64,000 nucleotides of DNA from Saussurea involucrata (taxonomy: Eukaryota; Streptophyta; Magnoliopsida; Asterales; Asteraceae), in contig CM066314.1 in the NCBI GenBank assembly GCA_033807775.1, positions 39,794,001 to 39,858,000 of the forward strand, given 5' to 3'. The notes below the pieces were generated by a model. The model saw only the letters and a program-made list of their open reading frames with translations, had not been told where the DNA came from and did not search any database. Position 1 is the first letter of the stretch, and each line of letters starts with the position of its first letter. The position numbers and the translations under genes were made by a program. This document shows, piece by piece, positions 34,937 through 44,450 of this stretch.

Positions 34937-35892
34937 TTAGTTTTTCTTGGGTACCCACTTAACCATGTGTACACGTTTGTCAGTGGAAGTAGTTGGAATG
35001 GAAGGTTCAGCAATCTTCGCAGCATTTGAAGATTCAGCTTTGTCAGTCTTCACTTTGGTTAATTTCTTAACCTCATTGGTCTTCTTTGCCTTGGGGGCAA
35101 TCTTCACCTTAGCTATCTTTTCAGCTTTGGTGGTTGTGGGGCACTTACTAGCAATATGATCAGTGAGTCCACAGTGATAACATTTCCTATAACTAAAAGT
35201 AGTTCTAGGACCATTTGAATGCTGAGCTTTAGATTTTGAATTAGAAGTACCAGCACCAAGTAAGCTGATGGCTTTTGAAATGGGAGGAACATTCAGTTCT
35301 TCGGATTTCTTACCAGAGACATCCACTCTGATTCTAGGAGTAGATCGCTGAATAGATCCACGCTGAGGAGATCCAGAGATCTGATTCCTTGATCCAGAGG
35401 AATGAATCACTAAAGCTTTAGAGGCATTCAGCCTAGGTACTAAGGTACCCTTCTGAGGATTTTGGTAAATAGCAATTCCTTTACCTTTATCTTTAAAGAC
35501 AGAGGTAGGTTTTGGATAAACCATTTTCTCTTTACCTTTAGAAGAGGTAGAAGTTTCCTCAGGGATAGGCGGTCTGGACGAGGAACACTGAGAGGATGAA
35601 GTATCAGCTACTGAGGATACGAAAGTTCCAAATAAGAGCATGGAACGATCAGTGGTTGGTTCTAGATTATCAGCTTTGTAACCAAAACCACGTTTATCAC
35701 TCAGGGGAATCTGAGACTTAATTATCTCAGTGATCTTTGTTGAAGAATTACACCATCCTTCAACAGTAGTTTTTTCAGCTCTTAAAGCAGATATAGCTTC
35801 TTCTCGCTCGATTTTGACTAGCTGATTTAAATGCACTTGATCTTTAAAATCTTCTTCAATTTTAGAAAGTTTTTCTATTTGAAGGTGACAGT
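34937..35892 (-). pseudogene. Sirevirus gag, C-terminal part with second CCHC knuckle
   Basis: This is the continuation of gag after the gag-only element insertion. It begins with a charged helix (LQIEKLSKIEEDFKDQV..., coiled-coil-like), then a Ser-rich linker. The CCHC knuckle CYHCGLTDHIASKCP (around 35165) and a Lys-rich stretch follow. It ends HMVKWVPKKN at a TAA. The frame agrees with the upstream gag half at 40105-41547. Confidence 0.8.
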
Positions 35893-37044
35893 TGTTGGTG
35901 CAAGTGTACCACATCTCTATATATTTATATATATTTATTTTTATGATTACAAACACACCGTATTATTGTTTATCTAACAATCCAATCCAAGTGTACAGTT
36001 CTTGAAGAACACGAAGATTTTATCTGAAGAGTTCAAGACGGAAGATTTACGTTGTCATTAGTGTTTATAATTTATAATGATAAACACCCTAAAATAATAT
36101 ACCACTTGGATATTTCTAAAAACCCAATAAATGATTTTAATTAAATATGGTTTATTGAGAAAGATTGGTTGCGTCCTGGAAGCTGCCTATTCTGACGCAG
36201 GTATACCGCGAAGAATGCCCGGTATACCGCGGGTACATATTCTGACGCAGGTATACCGCGAAGAATGCCCGGTATACCGCGGGTACAGTTTACGTTTGTT
36301 TTTGCAGGGTTGACCTTTCTCTTCTGACACGTACTTTATTACTGCACGGTATACCGCGTGCTTTTGGCGGTATACCGCGGATGCATGTATCCGTTGGAAG
36401 AGCTGCTATATAATGCATGCGATGGTGGAGAAGAAATTATAGACAATACAGATACAAACCAACAGCCATCTCCTCATCTGATCTCTCCCAACTAATATTC
36501 CATACTACATATTATCACTACATATTTATTTTATAAAACGTTTTTATAAAATATCCAAGTGATAAATATTATACAAGAGTGATTTCCATTGTGAGTTATA
36601 CTCCTCTTGTAAGTGTTTGAATAACGGGTGTGTGATCCTGTATATCTCAATAAGCTAGAGCTTGAGAGCCTATTGCTTTCCTTTGTATTTGGTTTGTATT
36701 CTACCGTAAAGAATACGTTTATTGGATCGTGTCGGGAAGTGTCTCGGCTAGTGATTTACCAAGTTGTGGTAAATCACTAAATCTCCGTGTCAAGTATCTA
36801 TATCCCTTATCTCTTTATATTTCCGCTGTGCATTTAATTATATATGTTTATATAATTATTGTATATTCATTGCATTTATACTCTGCTTTATTTACTATAT
36901 TTATACTATCCTGTATTTATACGTATCTGTTGTGTTTTCATATACTCTGTTGTATTTACATTATTAAGATATTTTTATAAAAGAATTTTTGAAAGTAAAA
37001 GTTTTAAATACAACCTTACCCCCCCCCCCCTAGGTTGTCTAAAA
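35893..37044 (+). repeat. 5' LTR of gag-only element
   Basis: It contains six GGTATACCGCG palindromic motifs (36190-36385) just upstream of a TATA box (CTATATAATG, about 36408-36417), so the motifs lie in U3. Near the end there is a 12-C run at 37019-37030 (13 in the 3' LTR). Confidence 0.92.
36190..36385. repeat. GGTATACCGCG palindrome array in U3 of gag-only element
   Basis: Two tandem ~51-bp units each hold CAGGTATACCGCGAAG and CCGGTATACCGCGGG. Two further copies follow, CACGGTATACCGCGTG and GGCGGTATACCGCGG. The same array is at about 39249-39443 in the 3' LTR. CpG-rich palindromes in U3 are a reported Sirevirus feature. Confidence 0.85.
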
Positions 37045-37046
37045 AT

Positions 37047-37058
37047 TGGTATCAGAGC
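37047..37058 (+). other. Primer binding site of gag-only element
   Basis: TGGTATCAGAGC lies two bases after the 5' LTR end (37044) and is identical to the primer sites of the other LTR elements in the window. Confidence 0.85.
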
Positions 37059-37110
37059 GGGGCTTTCAAAAATTATCTGTTTAAATTTTTAAAGTTATAT
37101 CTTTTATTTA

Positions 37111-38328
37111 ATGGCTCAACAAAATGCTTGGTTTTCTAAATCTCTTCTTATTGATTTCGAAAATTTTGATCTTTGGGCAAATTCTTTTGAACGTTATGTT
37201 CGTGGGATAAATCAAAATATTTGGGATATTATTATTAAAGGAGATTTCAAACCCACAAAATTTCAAAACAACAAAGTTGTTGAAAAACCTAGCTCGGAAT
37301 GGTCCGACGAAGATAAGGATAATTGTTGTTTAAATTATGAAGCCAAAAATTTTCTCTTTTCGGTTCTTACTAACGATGATATTGAGCGTGTTTATCTCTT
37401 TGAAACTGCTCGTGATATTTGGGAGAACTTGAACATCACCTATGGTGAAAACTCAAAAGAAAAGAGAGACGAAACCCGAGATCAAAGAAATGAAGAAACT
37501 TGTCTCATCGTCGACTGCGAGAAAGAGGTATGTACTTCATACTCAAGTTATTCTAGTTGTAGTGATAATGATGATGATATTGATATGTTAAATGTCTCTT
37601 TTCAAAAATTGATTGTTCTCGTAAATAGTTATAAAAATGAGAATGCTAAATTAAAAGAAGAATTATTATTATGTCAAAATGAGTTGAATAATTGTAAACA
37701 AACCATTGCATGTGATAATAAAATCAAAAATGAGTTAAATGATAAAGTTATCACTTTAGAAAAGAAAGCATGCGAAAATATTGTTTGCAAATCATGTGAT
37801 GTTTTAAATGAGAAACTTGCATGTTTAGATAAAAGAATAGAAGAAAATGACATATGTGCAAAATGTGATATTCTCATAAATGATAATGCTTGTTTAAAAG
37901 CTAAATGCGATTTATATGAAAAAGATAATATGTTAGCTAAAGCATTTCAAAATAGCAATGATAAAGTGTTAAAAATGCTAAATATGTCTAATCGCATAAA
38001 TTGTAGAAAAGGTATAGGTTCAAATACATGTGTTGAAAAATGTAATTGCATGCCTATTAAAAGATGTTATGAACCACCTAAGTTTAATACACGAAAGCCG
38101 TATATGCAAAAACCTCCGTATGTACCTAAAATGCATAATGTAAATTATAATACGAGGAAACCGTATGCTCGTATGTATAATAGTAATTTTTCTAGACCTA
38201 ATGCGAATATAAATGCTTCATTTTATGTGTATGATAAATACAATCGCAAAATTAGAATGGTTAGAAAATGGATTACGAAAGGAATGTTTAATGTTGACAA
38301 TCCCGGTGGGATGCGTTTGTGGTTTTAA
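37111..38328 (+). CDS. Copia-type gag of gag-only element, uninterrupted
   Basis: 405 codons starting MAQQNAWF 53 nt after the primer site. Residues ~1-130 match the copia gag N-terminal region (FENFDLWANSFERYV, EAKNFLFSVL, ARDIWENLNITYGE). A Ser/Asp linker follows (~145-155), then a ~120-residue coiled coil (YKNENAKLKEELLLCQNEL) with many Cys. The basic, Tyr/Asn-rich tail (KFNTRKPYMQKPPYVPKM) could bind RNA. No CCHC zinc knuckle is visible, unusual for gag, although Cys are plentiful. The frame ends before any protease. Its product may form particles with enzymes of a related Sirevirus. Confidence 0.88.
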   Translation: MAQQNAWFSKSLLIDFENFDLWANSFERYVRGINQNIWDIIIKGDFKPTKFQNNKVVEKPSSEWSDEDKDNCCLNYEAKNFLFSVLTNDDIERVYLFETARDIWENLNITYGENSKEKRDETRDQRNEETCLIVDCEKEVCTSYSSYSSCSDNDDDIDMLNVSFQKLIVLVNSYKNENAKLKEELLLCQNELNNCKQTIACDNKIKNELNDKVITLEKKACENIVCKSCDVLNEKLACLDKRIEENDICAKCDILINDNACLKAKCDLYEKDNMLAKAFQNSNDKVLKMLNMSNRINCRKGIGSNTCVEKCNCMPIKRCYEPPKFNTRKPYMQKPPYVPKMHNVNYNTRKPYARMYNSNFSRPNANINASFYVYDKYNRKIRMVRKWITKGMFNVDNPGGMRLWF

Positions 38329-38476
38329 ACAAATTTTGTGGATTGTATGTTGTCATGTTTTATTTTTATGTCGACAACATATTTTAAATTTTTTTTTGCA
38401 GTTTATGTTTTATACTAACTGTTAAAAGGACCCATAAGAAAAGAGTACCACGAAAAATTTTCTTTGCCTTTTGTAG

Positions 38477-38602
38477 GTGTTTCCTGGCGAGGATACAATA
38501 CGTGTTTCCTGACGAGGATATAATACGTGTTTCCTGACGAGGATATAATACGTGTTTCCTGACGAGGATATAATACGTGTTCCCTGACGAGGTCATAATA
38601 CG
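38477..38602. repeat. 25-bp tandem repeat, five units
   Basis: The unit is GTGTTTCCTGACGAGGATAT + AATAC. The first and last units differ by a few bases. It lies between gag and the polypurine region of the gag-only element; minus-strand frames over it are artefacts. Confidence 0.9.
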
Positions 38603-38951
38603 TGGTAATTTTTGCTCACATAAAATTAACCGAAAAATCGAAGCCTTAAGATCCTTTTTTTGGTGCAAGTGTTTCTTTTAGGTTATTTTGTTTTATGTCT
38701 ATTATATGCTTTTTTATGCATATTTTATTGTCCCTCAAATTTTAAAATTTGTTATTAATTTGAGGGGGAGCTTTTTATCTTTTAACCATGAGATTATGCT
38801 CTCTCAAATATATGCATATTTTGAGGGGGAGCATCTCTCGAGGGGAAGCATACCGTCTTTCTTGACCCTTTTTGTTTCGACAAACGGGGGAGAGAAACCG
38901 CATATGCTCATGCTTAGCGGTTGTGTTTGTCATCATCAAAAAGGGGGAGAT
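38603..38951 (+). other. 3' non-coding region with repeated polypurine tracts
   Basis: G-rich purine tracts recur: GAGGGGGAGC at about 38762 and 38823, then AAAAAGGGGGAGAT at about 38939-38951, directly before the 3' LTR at 38952. Multiple polypurine tracts are a reported Sirevirus trait. Confidence 0.75.
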
Positions 38952-40104
38952 TGTTGGTGCAAGTGTACCACATCTCTATATATTTATATATATTTATTTT
39001 GATGATTACAAACACACCGTATTATTGTTTATCTAACAATCCAATCCAAGTGTACAGTTCTTGAAGAACACGAAGATTTTATCTGAAGAGTTCAAGACGG
39101 AAGATTTACGTTGTCATTAGTGTTTATAATTTATAATGATAAACACCCTAAAATAATATACCACTTGGATATTTCTAAAAACCCAATAAATGATTTTAAT
39201 TAAATATGGTTTATTGAGAAAGATTGGTTGCGTCCTGGAAGCTGCCTATTCTGACGCAGGTATACCGCGAAGAATGCCCGGTATACCGCGGGTACATATT
39301 CTGACGCAGGTATACCGCGAAGAATGCCCGGTATACCGCGGGTACAGTTTACGTTTGTTTTTGCAGGGTTGACCTTTCTCTTCTGACACGTACTTTATTA
39401 CTGCACGGTATACCGCGTGCTTTTGGCGGTATACCGCGGATGCATGTATCCGTTGGAAGAGCTGCTATATAATGCATGCGATGGTGGAGAAGAAATTATA
39501 GACAATACAGATACAAACCAACAGCCATCTCCTCATCTGATCTCTCCCAACTAATATTCCATACTACATATTATCACTACATATTTATTTTATAAAACGT
39601 TTTTATAAAATATCCAAGTGATAAATATTATACAAGAGTGATTTCCATTGTGAGTTATACTCCTCTTGTAAGTGTTTGAATAACGGGTGTGTGATCCTGT
39701 ATATCTCAATAAGCTAGAGCTTGAGAGCCTATTGCTTTCCTTTGTATTTGGTTTGTATTCTACCGTAAAGAATACGTTTATTGGATCGTGTCGGGAAGTG
39801 TCTCGGCTAGTGATTTACCAAGTTGTGGTAAATCACTAAATCTCCGTGTCAAGTATCTCTATCCCTTATCTCTTTATATTTCCGTTGTGCATTTAATTAT
39901 ATCTGTTTATATAATTATTGTATATTCATTGCATTTATACTCTGCTTTATTTACTATATTTATACTATCCTGTATTTATACGTATCTGTTGTGTTTTCAT
40001 ATACTCTGTTGTATTTACATTATTAAGATATTTTTATAAAAGAATTTTTGAAAGTAAAAGTTTTAAATACAACCTTACCCCCCCCCCCCCTAGGTTGTCT
40101 AACA
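38952..40104 (+). repeat. 3' LTR of gag-only element
   Basis: 1153 bp, nearly identical to 35893-37044, ending TCTAACA next to the ACAGT duplication. Its last bases supply the stop of the truncated Sirevirus gag frame on the other strand. Confidence 0.92.
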
Positions 40105-41547
40105 ACAGTTTTTTAGCTGCTCAGCGAGATCAAGGTTTTGATTTTCAACTACAGTTTTGCCATTCATGGCTTCATATAAACTTCTAGTCAAGAGATCGAT
40201 TTTGCGAAGACTATCAGCTTCATCAATATTTGCAATATTTGTAAAGAAGGAAGGTGATACCTGAATAGCAGAGGTTGAAGTAGAGGGAATGTCTGAGCTT
40301 TCTTCCTCATCTTCAATCTTGGCCATAAGACATAGATTGGCTTCATCATCTTCAGAGTCAGATGATGATTCTTCTTCATCAGAGGCAGCCCAATCATAAG
40401 CCATCAGGCCTTTGCCTTTCTTCTTAAAGCTTTTCAGCTTCGCATACTTTTCTTTCAGCTTAGCGTATTTGTCATCTTTATTCCTGGGAATAAAGGATTT
40501 CTTGGGAAACGTTGAGTTTCTCGAAACTTTCTTAGACCTGCACTCGTTAGCGAAATGTCCAATCTTTTCGCAGTTAAAACAAGTAGCAGTAGCCTTATCA
40601 ACAATAGCTGATGATCTTGGCTTATCAGTAATAGAAAGGGGTTTGTTCTTTCTGAACATTTTCTTTTTGGCGAATCTCCTGAACTTTTTAGTTAGGAGAG
40701 CCAAAGATTTATCATCATCTGAAGAGTCAGATTCTGATGACCTTTCAGAGTTACTTTCTAACTCAGTGATAGTGACCACGGGTCGCTGAGTAGAAGGTTC
40801 TTCTGAGATTAAAGCAACAGGGGTGCTTTTGGAATCTTTTACAAGATTCTTCTTAAGATGGCTCGATTGCTCATGATTCAGCATCGTGCCATATAAGGTA
40901 GCAAAGGTCATTGATCTTAGATCCTTTGACAGCTTGAGACACATAGAATAATTGTCCCAGCTTTCAGGTAAACATTCTAGAAACTTTATCAGCACTTCAA
41001 AGTTAGAATATTCCTTACCAACAGTTTTTAGATCTATTATTAAGCAATTAAAACGTTGGTGAACCTCAGAGAGAGTTTCATTCTTACCACAAATGAAACT
41101 TTCGTATTGTCTTACCAGGTTGATCTTTCGAGAGTCCTGGACTTCAGACGTACCTTCATACTGAACATATATTGTGTCCCACATGGCTTTTGCGGATTTC
41201 AGGTTCATGAGGGAATGGTAGACTTCGTCAGGTAGAGCCATGGATAGTATGGATCTGGCTTTTGTGTCGATAGCCACTTTCTTCTTATCTTCGTCAGTCC
41301 ACATATGAACTTCCTTGGGTATCAGCCTTTCTGGAATAGCATGTCTATTCTCAGCGGCTGGTACTGCAGCATCGATTCTTACAGGAATATATGGGCCGTT
41401 TTTAAGATAGTAAGGCATAGTAGGGTCTACACCTTCTAAGTAGAGAATCATCCTACTTTTCCATAGATTAAAATTATCTCTGGAGAATCTAGGGGGTTTA
41501 GCAAGAGAACCATTGTCGATATAATTTGTGTTTGTGTTGGCAGCCAT
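40105..41547 (-). pseudogene. Sirevirus gag, N-terminal part, split by gag-only element
   Basis: It starts at ATG 41545-41547 (MAANTNTN), ~70 nt after the primer site. It contains the copia gag core (FSRDNFNLWKSRMILYLEG, AKAMWDTIYVQYEGTSEV, LKTVGKEYSNFEVLIKFLECLP), then an acidic Ser region and CCHC knuckle CFNCEKIGHFANECR (~residue 330). Lys-rich and Glu/Asp-rich stretches follow. The frame is open up to the insertion point (40105) and continues in the same protein at 35892. No damage other than the insertion is visible, consistent with a recent event. Confidence 0.88.
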
Positions 41548-41616
41548 TTTCAGAAATAGCAAGGAAGAGAAATCTTAGTATAGATTAGATCTTTGTTTAT
41601 GAGATTAAACAAATCT

Positions 41617-41628
41617 GCTCTGATACCA
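41617..41628 (-). other. Primer binding site of Sirevirus
   Basis: Element-sense TGGTATCAGAGC, two bases inside the 5' LTR end (41631). Confidence 0.85.
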
Positions 41629-41630
41629 CT

Positions 41631-42597
41631 TGTTGGTCCCGAAGGGTTATACAAGTTTGTAGAAGGGGGGGATGAATACAAACACTAAGATTTTACTTTT
41701 CTAAATTGTTTATTGATAAATCATTAACAATTTACAGCTTGTTGCGGAAACAAGATTAAGGATAAACCTAAATCTAAACAAGTTGGAACACTAAGTTTCT
41801 TGCACTAAGAAAGAGAAGGAAATTACTAATAATAACCTATCTCAAGATAAGAAGGATGAACTTGTCCAGAGTTAGCAAGTTACTTCAAAATGAAGTGAGT
41901 TCTTCTTCTTATATACTGCATGCATTTAATGCATGGTAGTTTACACTTTACACGTGGCAGCAGCTCATTGGTTGTACGTCATTGACCTTTATTGACAACC
42001 TTAGTAGTCGCATGTTTGAACAGTGTAGTATTAGAGTGGTTGTACGATTTCGGACAATAAGGAGGTTCTTTTTCTGACATATCGTACGGAGTCGTGCAAG
42101 GGTGGTTAAGACAAAAGTACTTTGTACGGAGGACTTCATGATCAGCTTTTCGTTGATTCAGCGATCTATCATTCTACATCAGCGAATGATAGAATTCAGC
42201 GATAGCTAAAGTCTTGTACTTGATACTTCACGTTGTGTGGACAAATCTGAGTCTTCGCTGATCCGCATCAGTTCATTAGGAGACTTGTCGCTGGTTCTTG
42301 AGCTTGATCTTCGACTTCAGCGTAGAACCTATGTTGACGTGAAACTTGTCTTCAGAGATCATAAGTAAACAACTAACTTATCAGCGATCACCATAAGTAC
42401 TGAACAGACTCAGAGCATTATGGTGAACAGTGTTCGCTGAATGTTTAATCTAAAGAGCGAGAGTACCTATCAGCGGTACTGTAAGATCTTAGTACTTATC
42501 AGCGATAGTGAAACTCTGGTACATATTGTTTACTTACAATTTTCACTAAGTATATAAGAGAGGGTCATTATCAAATCACTGAGGGTTTGGATCAACA
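41631..42597 (-). repeat. 5' LTR of Sirevirus
   Basis: 967 bp. In element sense the U3 holds the TCAGCG/CGCTGA cluster (42157-42515), followed by TATA box AGTATATAAG (rc of about 41908-41917) and then R-U5 to 41631. The 5' LTR differs from the 3' LTR at about nine or ten sites (for example near 41647, 41936, 41992, 42008). Confidence 0.92.
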
Positions 42598-42602
42598 CTG
42601 GG

Positions 42603-42915
42603 TGTAAGCCTAACCCTTTTTATTTGTCAGCATGTGCAACAGGCTCAGGTTGGGGTAGCTCTAGCTACATTGTGAAGTGGCGAGTGCCAGTAGGGTGCAC
42701 GAGTGGTGACTTGAGTAGTGAAGTTTTCCGCACTTGTTGGACTAGCAACTTATGTTGTATTAAGTAACGCCCGTATTAAGTCACAAACTGTAGAATTTTA
42801 TGTTGTTTTAATTTCGAGGTATTTTGAGGAATGAATTGTAGAAATGATGTTATTTATTATGGTTATTTTATTGAATTTTAATGTTAGTTGCTCGTTCCAA
42901 ATTGAGGGTGTTACA
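42603..42915 (+). repeat. 3' LTR of LARD-type element, second part
   Basis: It resumes with GTGTAAGCCTAACCC after the Sirevirus and ends GAGGGTGTTACA. Colinear with about 17553-17865 of the 5' LTR. The TTTAT duplication follows. Confidence 0.9.
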
Positions 42916-42920
42916 TTTAT

Positions 42921-43275
42921 ATAGCAACCAAGATGGATCCAAGGGTAAAGATGTCATTGTCCACTGATCAGTACATTCCTTATATCTCAGCTAAGTATTG
43001 TGCATCCAGCTGTATTAACCAGGGTTAACCTTTTACCACATGGGTCTGCGACTGCCCACTGTGGTCAAAACTATGCCCACTCAACGAACAATGACATTTT
43101 TAACCCAAAAATGATGCGTTTAACCATAAAAACATTCTCAACAACTCCAAATGAAAATAAATATAAAAAAGGAAGAAACACAAACAAATAAAAGAAAAAA
43201 CAACTCAAATGGAAGAAAAACACACACAAACGGAATGTAAATAATGCTCAAAATGAGAGTTATCAATGACCTACC

Positions 43276-43278
<3 letters not shown>
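42921..43278. other. Non-coding spacer, nothing recognised
   Basis: Natural continuation of 14503-14988 before the LARD insertion. No ORF of note. Confidence 0.4.
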
Positions 43279-43358
<80 letters not shown>

Positions 43359-43367
43359 GGGGGGGGG
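43279..43367. repeat. Microsatellite (AT)n-(GA)n-(G)n
   Basis: About 64 bp of AT, then ~15 bp of GA, then about 10 G. It abuts the left end of the inverted-repeat element 43368-44930. Confidence 0.95.
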
Positions 43368-43954
43368 AGGTTCAAGGTAAAAACTCAAATAACCGAAAAA
43401 CTAAAGAACACCTTTATAGGCATAGGATGAGATAATCTAAGGGTTATTATCTCAATGGCAATTTTGTAATTAAAAAGAAGTTGAGGGTATATTGCATAAG
43501 ACCTTACAATGCATTAGAGGGTAAAATTGGAACATAAAGTTTTCCCCCCAAAACCATTTTCAACGTTTCTCTCACCATTTCTCAGATTCAATTGCATACT
43601 CCTCAACTTTCTCTCTCTCTCTCTCTCTCTCTCCACCTTCAAACTCTGTATCAATGGCGTCATCTCTCTTTCCAATTCAACTCTATTTCCAAACATAGAT
43701 CCACTTCCCTTCTAATCATTATTACCAAATCACATTTCAATCTCTTCGTTTTCTTGTACACAATCCAACGTGAAGCGAACTAAATTAGAGTTCTTCATCT
43801 CTGCAAGACAAATCCAGTTTCTAATCGGTGTAGGGTTCTTGTACATGCTCATCGTTAGTTTACTAGTTCCACTCATATTCAAAACCTCCCCAATAATTGC
43901 ACACCATTCTTCTTCTACTTCTCCCTAAAAAATACAGAAGAATTGTAGATCGCT

Positions 43955-44268
43955 AATGGATTCTCGCGATTTTGAGGGTGTTCTTCCAAATCGATTCAAA
44001 CAAAGCAAAGGAAAGCTCCACTTTAGGGTTTTCGGTCAGAGTTCTTCCAAATCAAAGCTCGATTTCAATCGATTTTGAGGGTTTTTGGTCAGAGATAACC
44101 ATTGAAGTCGTTAATGGATTCTCGCGATTTTGAGGGTGTTCTTCCAAATCGATTCAAACAAACCAAAGTTAAGCTCGATTTGAGGGTTTGCGGTCAGAGT
44201 TCTTCCAAATCAAAGCTCGATTTCAATCGATTTTGAGGGTTTTCGGTCAGAGATAACCATTGAAGTCG
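43955..44268. repeat. Tandem duplication, ~157-bp unit, two copies
   Basis: Both copies carry GGATTCTCGCGATTTTGAGG, two TTCTTCCAAATC words and ...GGTCAGAGATAACCATTGAA. Internally each copy repeats TTCTTCCAAATC with AAAGCTC. Located inside the inverted-repeat element. Confidence 0.85.
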
Positions 44269-44304
44269 ATATGCACAAATGCATATATATGCACAACTTC
44301 ATGC

Positions 44305-44450
44305 TATGCATTTGTGCATATCGACCTGCAACCATCCACATAGCATGCAGTTGTGCATATCTATGCATTTGTGCATATCGACCTGCAACCATCCACATAG
44401 CATGCAGTTGTGCATATCTATGCATTTGTGCATATCTACCTGCAACCATT
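44305..44450. repeat. 57-bp tandem repeat, about 2.5 units
   Basis: The unit contains TGCATTTGTGCATATCGACC, TGCAACCATCCACATAGCAT and GCAGTTGTGCATATCTA. It is rich in TGCA/TGCATA palindromic words and open in several frames because the unit length is a multiple of three. Confidence 0.9.

Larger units (their letters stand above)
35893..40104 (+). mobile_element. Gag-only (TR-GAG-type) copia-like element, target duplication ACAGT
   Basis: LTRs 35893-37044 (1152 bp) and 38952-40104 (1153 bp) start TGTTGGTGCAAG and end TCTAACA (5' copy TCTAAAA). ACAGT duplicates lie at 35888-35892 and 40105-40109. I see about five substitutions and one C-run length change between the LTRs, so the insertion is young. 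The interior is 1.9 kb: primer site, one gag ORF, a 25-bp repeat array, and two AGGGGGAG-type purine tracts. It has no protease, integrase or RT, so it matches the TR-GAG class of non-autonomous elements. Confidence 0.92.
24041..42597 (-). mobile_element. Sirevirus-type Ty1/copia element with accessory gene, carrying two nested insertions
   Basis: Read on the minus strand: 5' LTR 41631-42597, primer site 41617-41628, gag, protease, integrase, RT/RNase H, an accessory gene, polypurine tract and 3' LTR 24041-25007. Both LTRs are 967 bp and I count about nine or ten differences (~1%), which indicates a fairly recent insertion. The target duplication is CTAGG (24036-24040) against CTGGG (42598-42602), one base different. 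Without the nested solo LTR and gag-only element the element is about 13 kb. Two CCHC knuckles, an accessory ORF after RNase H, U3 motif arrays and a G-rich polypurine tract are all Sirevirus (SIRE) traits. Confidence 0.92.
14989..42915 (+). mobile_element. Large non-autonomous LTR retrotransposon (LARD-type), target duplication TTTAT
   Basis: The LTRs start TGTAACACCCG and end GGTGTTACA. The 5' LTR is 14989-17865, the interior 17866-21502 and the 3' LTR 21503-24040 plus 42603-42915. The duplication TTTAT flanks it at 14984-14988 and 42916-42920. The interior has a primer site and a 3' end like Tekay elements (GATTTCGAGGACGAAATC, about 21465-21482, then a purine tract) but no gag or pol. It therefore depends on proteins supplied by a relative, most likely a Tekay chromovirus. 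Its 3' LTR was later split by the Sirevirus. Confidence 0.9.

Noticed and set aside
36131..36313. Small ORF in the gag-only element's LTR (also 39190-39372)
   Set aside because: It lies in U3 across the GGTATACC array, upstream of the TATA box, and is identical in both LTRs simply because they are LTRs.
38477..38602. CRISPR-like regularly spaced repeats
   Set aside because: The 25-bp units are contiguous with no unique spacers, and the context is a plant retrotransposon.
43244..43435. ORF reading Ile-Tyr repeats
   Set aside because: It is the translation of an (AT)n/(GA)n microsatellite. The same applies to 44910-45125, 48018-48236 and 51446-51755.
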